From assembly GCA_018894105.1 (NCBI GenBank), contig CM032126.1, positions 30,354,391-30,418,390 on the forward strand: a stretch of 64,000 nt of DNA, written 5' to 3'. The position numbers were made by a program, and so were the translations under genes. Positions 56,497 to 64,000 of this stretch are shown piece after piece (positions within the stretch are counted from its first letter, which is position 1; each line of letters starts with the position of its first letter). The stretch is from Jacaranda mimosifolia. Taxonomy: Eukaryota; Streptophyta; Magnoliopsida; Lamiales; Bignoniaceae. A model generated the notes under the pieces. That model was given only the letters and a program-made list of their open reading frames with translations. It was not told where the DNA came from and searched no databases.

Positions 56497-57216
56497 TGGG
56501 ATCAAAAGGGGGGTGAATTGATCTTTTTCCCAATCAATTAACACTTCTTTGCTTTTTGAGAAGGTTTTTGTAAAAGGTTTTATATAATAGAAATAAAGAT
56601 CCAAATGGATAACAAATATCAAAAAGCAGCAAATATGATGAACACAATGATTTATAGTGGTTCGGCAAGCCTCTTCCACTACCTAAGATATAATCTTAGG
56701 ATTTTTAACCTACATTTATATTAAACACAAATGAAGTTATAGCAAAGATAAGATATAAGAAATCGACCACAAAAAGCAACTTTCTCTATTGTAGAAACTT
56801 CTAATATACTAGATGAAGGAAGGCAAAAGCAAACTTCCAATGCAACTTTTAGATTAATATCCTATAAAGTTCTGAACTTTGAGAAAAAGCTTAGTGTTTT
56901 ATCTTAGGACTTCATCTTTTAAATAGATGAGTCCTGATCCTTGATATCTAGTCTTCCAATGGAATCTTCCCTTCTATATGATGCAGGTTTCCATATCAAA
57001 GCTCCAAAAGTTACTTTCCTTATTTAATTTTGGATGATTGCTTTTTTTCCTTTTATTAAGGCATGGTTTGAGCGGGCAGATTGTTGATCTTGTGATGTTA
57101 AATCTTTTAAGTTTTTTTTCCTTATTAACAACAAAAGCAATATGTAGGAAGATTTGTTAACTAACATTTCCTTACAAAAGATCATAATCAAAACTTATTC
57201 TAAAGAGATCCCAACA
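56497..57216 (-). repeat. Copia 3' LTR
   Basis: The right border is fixed by the polypurine tract: minus strand TGTTGGGATCTCTTTAG starts at 57216. The left border is placed at TGGGATCAAAAGG (56497), whose reverse complement GATCCCA mirrors the start. It is provisional because the other LTR is outside the window. Confidence 0.65.
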
Positions 57217-57230
57217 ATCTCCCCCTTTTT
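57217..57230 (-). other. Copia polypurine tract
   Basis: The minus strand reads AAAAAGGGGGAGAT directly before TGTTGGG. This is the plus-strand primer of copia elements. Confidence 0.85.
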
Positions 57231-57599
57231 GATGATGATCTTTTTGTATACACAAGGTGTTCCTCCTGAGTTCATTATCCCTTTGACTATAAGTTGTAAT
57301 GAGAATAAGTACCTTCTGCTGAAAAACTAATCTCAAGCTTTTATCACGTTCAATCACATTAATATAATGCATAACAATAAAGTATTTATATAGAGAATGT
57401 TAGCAAGATTAGTACATAACAAAAAATATTCAACATAAACAAAACAGATGTACCAATCCGCAAAACACATAAGAAACCATAAATATAAACAGAGTAGAAG
57501 TTTCAGCATAAACGAAATAGAAGTTCCATGTACCAGATAGACAAAACAGAAGTGTCAATCCGCAAAACATATAAGAAAGCATTAAACATAAACAGAGCA

Positions 57600-59066
57600 A
57601 AAGTTTCAGCTCTAAATTCTAATAGGGTATATTCCAAGGACATCAGACAGAAAGTTCCAATTTCCAGAATTGAGATAGTTCCATTTATGCACCATCTGCC
57701 CCTTCAACATCAAAAAGGGCAAGTTGTCAGGACGACTACACTTGCAAGATTCTTTGCGGATGTCGTAGATGTCATGACGAAGGTCAGATATCTGATGACG
57801 AATGTTGTCATCAATAGAGGTAGCAAGTTCTTGAAGACGAGTGCTGAGTGTGACAACGCTATCTTTGAGATATGTGAGAGCAAGTTGAATATCTTCAATC
57901 CCCAAAACAACAGAGTGAGTGGGGTTCTGTTTGGAAGTTGTTCCAACAGATGTAGAAGCAGATTTTTCTGGAGAATCAAGGGTGACATAGATGGGAGTTT
58001 TGCCTTTAGTTCAATGAGATGTTCGTCGAGTGTTAGTAAGAGGTGCAATAGAAATGATATTTCCTTTAAACTATACCCCATCATCACCGTAGTGAATTTT
58101 CATTTTTCTCAAACTTCCAAGATCAGTGATTTTCCTCTCCTTAGGATCCTCAATCCAAGAAGATGGTAGGTATACTCCTTCAGAGGTGAACAATTTAGTG
58201 AGGATCATCCCATAACGCAGGTTTTTTTAGAGATAGTGTAAAGCAAAGACCATATGATGAAGTATAAGGAAGCCTATATTAACAGGTTTTCCCGAAACGG
58301 CTATGTAAAAAAGAAAAACAGCGAGGCAGTTCATGTCAGTGGTGTGACCTCTACTAGTAGCTGTTGTGGACATGATGGTAAGGGCAATGAGACAAAGAAA
58401 ATGAAAATGGTCAATGTGAAGTTGATTTAATACCTTACCCCCTCCAAGTATAGAAAGATTCCCATTCCAAAACAAATTCTTTGCCTCAATTAAATCAAAA
58501 TTAGAATCAGAACACCAATCTCCATACCTAAAGAAACAAACCCCATGATTAGAAAAACCCAAACAATGATTAATTTTTTTAACATCAAACCATAAAGGAC
58601 ACCCAAGTACATGCGAAGAAACTGTGATATTTTTAGTGGCTTTATCTTCTTCGAAGAACAAATTTGCATAAAAATAGACATACTAAGAATAGGTACGAGG
58701 GTTCATCAATTTCCATAAAAGTTTTCCAACCAGCCTGTTCAATCCAAGTAAGTGCTGGGAACGGTGGAAGTGTATCAAATTTGATTGGCCTTTCTCGATT
58801 GATTTTGTAAGGCGATAAGTCAGTGGTGAAGGCTTCTACGGCATGAGAAGTGTGAAATTTGACAGATTTAAGAATTGAGGCAAAGGCCCACCCATTAAAA
58901 CTGGATGAGATGAAGTCGTGGTACACAGAGCTTAAGGATTTGGAGTGGAAAAAAGGATTTGGGGATGATGAGCAAAAGGGTGAGTTATTGAGAAAGAGAC
59001 GTTTTTGGATGGGAGAGTGAGTGGTTGTGTTGCCGGCAGGAGCCGATATGGTGGTAGTTTAGACAT
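57600..59066 (-). pseudogene. Extra 3' ORF of the SIRE element (putative plant transposon protein)
   Basis: From ATG 59066 (MSKLPPYRLLPATQP) it runs through frame breaks: VYHDFISSSFNGWAFASIL, ERPIKFDTLPPFPALTWIEQ and AGWKTFMEIDEPSY (58642-58926). Next come VLGCPLWFDVKKINHCLGFS, GNLSILGGGKVLNQL and FLFYIAVSGKPVNIGFLI (58227-58661), and a C-terminal coiled coil with STRLQELATSIDDN (57710-57905). The pattern resembles the plant putative transposon protein domain (PF20167-like), found as extra ORFs in SIRE-type elements and sometimes labelled env-like. I see no signal peptide, and no membrane span that would support an envelope role. Function unknown. Confidence 0.65.
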
Positions 59067-59397
59067 TTGATTTTAAGTGGCTGGTGCTTTCAGATATGGA
59101 GTCATAAGCCACAAGTTTTAGTTGTTTCGATCAAGAGGCCTACTGGAGTTCAGTAGCAGATGTTTTGTGGCTTGAGTTTTTTATGATGTAAAGGACATTG
59201 TTGAAGAGAGGAAAGGAAATGAGATTAAGGTTTTATTCTGAGGGAGAAGAAGGAGAATTAAAAGGGGCGATGTGTTAAGTTTTTGATTTTTCAAAAATTA
59301 AAAACGGACGTTGATTAGGAAATCAAAAAGATTTTTGGAAAGAACATATTTTTGCAGTTATTACCATATTTAATACAGATATGCCTTAGTTTCAAAT

Positions 59398-59950
59398 TTA
59401 GGCGGGAAAGGAGATTATGCCCATATGATTCTTAAGAAAATTAAACCGCTCGTCAGGAAGGGCTTTAGTGAAAATATCTGCCAACTGGAACTTGGATTCC
59501 AAATAATTTATACAAATGACATCGCTAGTTACATGATCTTTAATGAAATGGTGTCTAATTTCTATATGTTCGGTTCTAGAATGATGCATAGGATTTGTCG
59601 TAATACTAATAGCACTAGTATTATCACATTGATAGGTATGTTGAAGAAACTCATACCGTAATCCTGGAGAATTTGTTTCATCCAGAGAATCTGGGTGCAA
59701 CAATTTCCAAGTGCCATGTATTCTGCTTTTGTTGTCGATAGTGCGGCAACACTTTATTTTTTGCTACACCAACTTACTAATCTTTCTCCAAGAAATTGAC
59801 AGGTTCCTATGGTACTTTTACGGTCGATCTTGCAACTTGCATAGTCAGCATCAGAAAATCCAACAAGAGAAAAATATTTTGAGTGAGGATACCAAATACC
59901 AAGGTGAGGAGATCCCTTTAAGTGTCTTAATATTTGTTTAACCCCTCGAA
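59398..59950 (-). pseudogene. Copia RNase H domain
   Basis: Minus strand: YASCKIDRKSTIGTCQFLGE starts the domain (first Asp in DADYA, near 59860). A frame break falls near 59754, after which the ALSTTKAEYMAL-type motif is in another frame. QCDNTSAISI and HSRTEHIEIRHHFIKDHV end it at 59398-59703. It degrades the RNA template in intact relatives. Confidence 0.88.
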
Positions 59951-61053
59951 GGTGAGATTCCTTGGGAATTGCCTGAAACCGGGCACACAAGCTTGTTGAG
60001 AATAGAATATCTAGTCTGCTAGTAGTGAGGTAGAGTAAACTTCCAATGATTCCTCGGTACATTATTTTGTCAACCTCCTTTTCTTCTGGATCAGCCTCTA
60101 GTTTGGTGTTAGGTGCCATGGGATTTGAAGTTTCCTTGCAGTTTTCCATTCCAAACTTCTTAAGTAGTTCCCTTGTATATTTTTCTTGGCATATGAATAT
60201 ACTTGTGGAACTTTATTTGATTTGCAGTCCAAGGAAAAAGTTTAATTCTCCCATGAGACTCATTTCAAATTCACTTTTCATGGAACTTGCAAACTCATCA
60301 CAAAGAGAATTTTTAATACCACCAAAGATGATATCATCTATATAAATATGTACCATTAGAGTTTCATTATCAACTTTCTTTATGAAAAGAGTAGTATCAA
60401 TGGTGCCCATGAAAAATCCTTTAGAGAGAAGAAAAGTACCCAGCCTTTCGTACTAAGCCCTAGGGGCTTGTTTTAAATCATATAATGATTTAGACAATTT
60501 AAAAATATGATTGGGAAAATCAAAATTTTCAAAATCTGGTTGTTGTTCAACATAAACTTTTTCTTTAATAAGGTCATTCAAAAATGCACTTTTAACATCT
60601 ATTTGGAAAAAAGTGAAATTTTTGTAAGATGCATATGCAAGCAATGTGCGGATCGACTCTAATCGTGCTAGGGTGCATATGTTTCATCAAAATTGATACC
60701 TTCCTATTATGAATACCCTTTTGCAACAAGTCTTGACTTGTTTCTCACCACGATCCCTTCTCATCTAGTTTGTTTCGAAAAACCCACTTGGTTCCAATGA
60801 CTGGTCTGTCAGTAGGTCGTTCTACCAAGTTCTATGCATTGTTCTTGTCAAACTGGGAAAGTTCTTCCATCATTGCCTCTTTCCAGTACCTATCATTTAT
60901 TATTTCATGCAGAGCAATAGGTTCTATGAGTGATAAGAGAACTATATTACCAGTATTATAATCTTTTGCCTTTGATCGAGTCATTATTCTCGTTTCTAGA
61001 TTCACAATTATTTTATCAGTTGGATGATTTGATGCATGTTTAAACTTCCGCAT
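59950..61053 (-). pseudogene. Copia reverse transcriptase domain
   Basis: Minus strand: HEIINDRYWKEAMMEELSQF at 60832-60920; FFQIDVKSAFLNDLIKEKVY near 60560-60620; YDLKQAPRA near 60460; VHIYIDDIIFGG near 60330 (catalytic Asp-Asp); then FEMSLMGELNFFLGLQIK and the YRGIIGSLLYLTTSRLDILF connection at about 60000-60060. Frame breaks near 60200, 60450 and 60650-60830. Closest in style to SIRE/Oryco copia RTs. Confidence 0.9.
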
Positions 61054-61099
61054 CTTTTCTTCGTCTCCTTCATTGGAAGTTCCGCTTGGAATTTCATCA

Positions 61100-62100
61100 A
61101 TGTTTTATTTGGAATTTTCTTTTTTAGTTTTCTTCTTTTGCTGAACTGCTTTAATGATTCTATTAATACCTGCAGATTCTATGCTCAAAGTATCTTTGGC
61201 AATAAGAGGATTAGTTTTATCAAAAACATGTATGGACTTTTGTATGGTTCTTTTTCTCTTGTTAAAAATTCTATAAGCTTTGCTATGAACTGAATATCCC
61301 ACGAATATGCCTTCATCTGATTTTGAATCGAATTTAGCAAGATAATCTCTGTCATTCAGAATGAAATATTTGTATCCAAATACATGAAAGTATGAGATGT
61401 TTGGTAATTTACCATGCCATAATTCATAAGGTGTTTTTTTGATAAAAGGTCTGAGAAAAACTATATTAGCAATATAGCATGTGGTATTTACAGCCTCTCC
61501 CCAAAATGATTTGGCAACTCATATTCATTCAACATTGTTCGTGCCATTTCTTGAAGAATTTTATTTTTTCTTTCTACCACTTCATTTTGTTGTGGTGTTT
61601 TTGGTGCAAAGAAATTGTGGGAATATCTATTTTCATCACAAAATATCATAAACTCATTATCACCAAATTCCGTTCTATGATCACTCTTTATAGCTTTAAT
61701 GAAATACCCTTTTTATTTTGGATTTTCTTAGTAAGATATACAAAAGATTTTAGGGCATCACTTTTGTGAGAGAGAAATCGAACCCAGGTAAATCGTGAAA
61801 AATCTTCAACAATCACAAAAACATATTTGCTCCCACCAAGAGAAGATGTTTTCATAGGTCCAAAAAGATCAAGATGAAGATCAAGAAGTTTTGATGAAGA
61901 TATATCATTGATAGGTTTGAAAGATGCTTTGATTTGTTTTCCCTTAATGCATGCATCACATACTTTGTCTTCACAAATCCAATCTTGGGAATCCCTTTAA
62001 TGAGATCCTTTTTAGCAAGATGATCAAGTAAATTCATGTTCGCATGTCTAAGTCGTCTATGCCATGTCCAACTAGGATCTTCTGAAGCTACTAGACATTC
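61100..62100 (-). pseudogene. Copia integrase domain
   Basis: Minus strand: the zinc-finger region with HLAKKDLIKGIPKIG near 61990-62020; SLGGSKYVFVIVEDFSRFTW near 61800-61840 (first catalytic Asp in DFSR); VIMERN-like remnants of the DNG.EF region near 61670; CWGEAVNTACYI-like sequence near 61480-61500; and the basic C-terminal GYSVHSKAYRIFNKRKRTIQ near 61240-61302. Numerous stops. It catalyses cDNA insertion in active elements. Confidence 0.82.
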
Positions 62101-62106
62101 AACATT

Positions 62107-62487
62107 TTAGCTAGGTAAATCATCTAAGTTAATGTAGTAAATGTTTATGTCCCTTACAGCGAAAAAAATGATTTTGTCATCCTTAGTAACAATGTAATGT
62201 GAGGGTTGGAATTGTACCTGATACCTACTGTCGTAGAGTTGGCTGATGCTTAGAAGATTATGTTTTAGACCATCTACCAGCCAGACATTCTCAATGGAAG
62301 TTCCATTGATTTTTCCATCAGTGTCTTTACCTATGATTTTACCTTTCGTGTTGTCAGCAAACAGGACATTCCCTCTACTAAAGTCCTGCAGATTTGTAAA
62401 AAATGATTTATCTCCAGTCATATGTTTGGAACATCCGCTGTCCAGGTACCATTTGTCTTTTTTATTCTTCTTGAGTGGAACCTGCAT
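62107..62487 (-). pseudogene. Copia protease and pre-integrase region
   Basis: Minus strand: KDKWYLDSGCSKHMTGDKSF (active-site DSGCS with HMTG, near 62420-62460), NVLFADNTKGKIIG and IENVWLVDGLKHNLLSISQL, the stereotyped pre-integrase motif. The aspartic protease cleaves the polyprotein. This segment is an open frame of 126 codons. Confidence 0.92.
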
Positions 62488-62551
62488 GACAATTTGTCAA
62501 TATTTTAAGTACCTACATAGTATTGGGTCCTTACTTGTTAAACTTTAGAAT

Positions 62552-63990
62552 TCATAAGTATTTAGTTCCAATTTCATTTCTTATCGGACATTTGTAGCAA
62601 ACATGACCTTTCCTACCACAGGTATAACAAACTTTATATTTCCTTTTTTCAAAAAATTTGGTTTTGGGTTCGCCCATTTTCTTTTTTCCTTTGATGGTTC
62701 TTTTCAAATTGTAATTCTCTTCTAATAGAAAGGAATTTTCATGTTCAAGCTCTTGAATTTTTCTAACAAGCCTATTTATATCATCCACGTCCTTCTTGAT
62801 AATTTTGTTATAACTTTGAATAAGTTCAGTCTTTTCATCAAGAATATTCTTTATCTGATAGTTTAGAGAGTTTATTTCCTATTGCATCTCAGCTAGTTGA
62901 TTTTGAAATTCCTCATGCAACCTAACATTTTCTTGTTTAGAATCATTGGTACCTATTTCAGAAAAGAGAGTTACTTGTCAATCAGCCATGAGATAGTTGT
63001 CCTCGTTGTCAAATTGATCGAAATCTGAGTCATCCCACGTAATGGTCGTTGCTCTAGACTTGGAATTTTCTCGAGTTTGGGATTTCTCCTAAGCTTTGGA
63101 CAGTCAGATCTTTTGTGGCCAACTTCATGACACTCATGGCAGATAATTTGCTCAGATCGTTGGTAGTCAGTGCTACCTCTTCTGGAACTTGATTTGTTGT
63201 CTCTTTTGAGGCGATTTCTTACTTGAGTCAATTGCCTAAGCCATTTTGTGGTCATTGCTATTTCATCATTCAAGGCATCCTCATCCAGATCTCCTTAATC
63301 TTCATTCCAATCAGCTTGTTCTGAGTTGAAGGCAATATATTTCTTAACTTTACCTTCGAAACTTTCTTCTTTTGATAGAAGTGTCATTTCATGAGAAGTG
63401 AGTGATTCGATGAGCTCTTCCATTGATAGAATTTCCAAATTTTTGGCCTCATGTATTGCAGTGACCTTTGGTGTCCACTCTCGAGGTAAGGATCGCAGGA
63501 TTTTCCGACTTGATCACTTTCTGATATGACTTTCTCAAGTGCAAATATGGGGTTGACTATCTCCATGAAGCATGCGTACATTTGGCTTATTGATTCACCT
63601 ATTTTCATGGAGAACATTTCATATTGGTGAGTAAGTAAAGCAATTCTTTCTTGTTTTACCTACAATGTTCCTTCATATGTGACTTGAAACATATTCCACA
63701 TCTCCTTCGTAGTAGAGCAGGTGCTAACTCTGTTGTACTCTTCCTTGATCAGGGCACCAGATAGGATGTTCTTGGCTTTGGCATTCATGGATAGTATTCT
63801 TTTGTCTTCCATAGTAAGTTTCATTCTGCCTTTAAGAGATATGTTCTCGGTAGTTGGAATAAGTGGTCCATCAATGACTATGCTCCATAGGTCATAATCA
63901 AGAGCCATGAAATTTTTTTCGATTCGATTCTTCCATGTGGAGTAGTTTATACCATCGAACAAGGGTGGACGAGTATGTGACTGTCCTTGA
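62552..63990 (-). pseudogene. Copia gag with two zinc-knuckle regions
   Basis: Minus strand from the right edge: RPPLFDGINYSTWKNRIEKN (start of the Gag UBN2/DUF4219-like part), LWSIVIDGPLIP and STCSTTKEMWNMFQVTYEGT at 63660-63980. SIGESISQMYACF-like and QVGKSCDPYLE-like pieces follow at 63384-63617, then a first knuckle CHECHEVGHKRSDCP (63100-63150). A coiled-coil stretch rich in Glu/Asn/Leu (62700-62930, HENSFLLEENYNLKR) precedes a second knuckle CYTCGRKGHVCYKCP (62580-62625). Frame breaks near 63640, 63300 and 62950. The ATG is at or just beyond 64000. Confidence 0.88.
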
Positions 63991-64000
63991 TAAACATCAA

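Larger units (their letters stand above)
56497..64000 (-). mobile_element. Ty1/copia retrotransposon, SIRE/Maximus type, truncated by the window edge
   Basis: On the minus strand the order is gag, protease, integrase, RT, RNase H, an extra 3' ORF, polypurine tract and 3' LTR. Protease-integrase-RT order defines Ty1/copia. A long gag with two zinc knuckles plus an extra ORF between RNase H and the LTR is typical of the SIRE/Maximus lineage. The 5' LTR and primer site lie beyond position 64000. Many stops and frameshifts show it is inactive. It is inserted in the 3' part of the FAR1-type pseudogene. Confidence 0.9.

Noticed and set aside
57528..58169. 213-codon plus-strand frame
   Set aside because: It is antisense to the SIRE 3' ORF, which has a recognisable family pattern and coiled coil. 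The plus frame has no domain.
1..64000. tRNA, rRNA, CRISPR or bacterial operon features
   Set aside because: No cloverleaf-like tRNA gene, rRNA signature or spaced short-repeat array was seen. The gene structure and elements are those of a plant nucleus.

Overview
This is nuclear DNA from a eudicot plant. It is AT-rich and gene-poor, has GT-AG introns and TATA boxes, and is dominated by nested transposable elements and tandem repeats. I see no bacterial, organellar, rRNA, tRNA or CRISPR features. The species cannot be fixed from the sequence alone; an asterid (Lamiales-like) genome is a guess. Only two loci look like intact host genes: a secreted Gly/Ser-rich protein (5214-5633, minus) and a small acidic protein with a 5'UTR intron (36294-36578, plus). 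An F-box N-terminus (46734-46892, minus) may be a gene fragment.

Layout. 1-2000: Helitron-like repeats with fold-back ends. 2053-2347: a 97-bp tandem repeat. 3246-3852: a complete miniature LTR retrotransposon (TRIM) with an initiator-Met primer site. 5214-5740: the Gly/Ser-rich gene and its TATA box. 6259-6625: a Tourist-like MITE. 8642-19060: a full-length but decayed Ty3/gypsy element of the Tat lineage on the minus strand, with LTRs, primer site, gag, protease, RT, dual RNase H, integrase and an extra antisense ORF. 19140-21422: two arrays of a short hairpin motif. 21780-22808: a broken Myb/SANT and AT-hook gene. 23826-25075: three blocks of alternating pyrimidine/purine satellite. 25364-33497: a tandem array of a ~1.17-kb unit carrying an exon, with a Harbinger-type element inserted in the third unit. 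34580-35185: a short Helitron. 36000-36580: the small acidic gene.

37260-46227 reads as a decayed PIF/Harbinger element. It has matching 24-bp ends, a transposase N-terminus, a convergent Myb/SANT-like gene split by a ~3.46-kb solo LTR, and a GRF zinc-finger pseudogene. 49380-56490 holds broken Mutator-associated genes: a plant-mobile-domain/ULP1 protease pseudogene and a FAR1-type MULE transposase pseudogene, with a third hairpin array between them. 56497-64000 is a Ty1/copia element of SIRE type on the minus strand (3' LTR, extra 3' ORF, RNase H, RT, integrase, protease, gag). It is inserted in the 3' end of the FAR1-type gene and runs off the right edge.

The strongest leads for something not plainly catalogued are the exon-bearing 1.17-kb array, the hairpin arrays that recur in inverted orientation 33 kb apart, the Helitron-end fold-backs, and the mixed gene content of the Harbinger-like and MULE-like regions. 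All identifications come from reading the sequence. No database search or alignment program was run.
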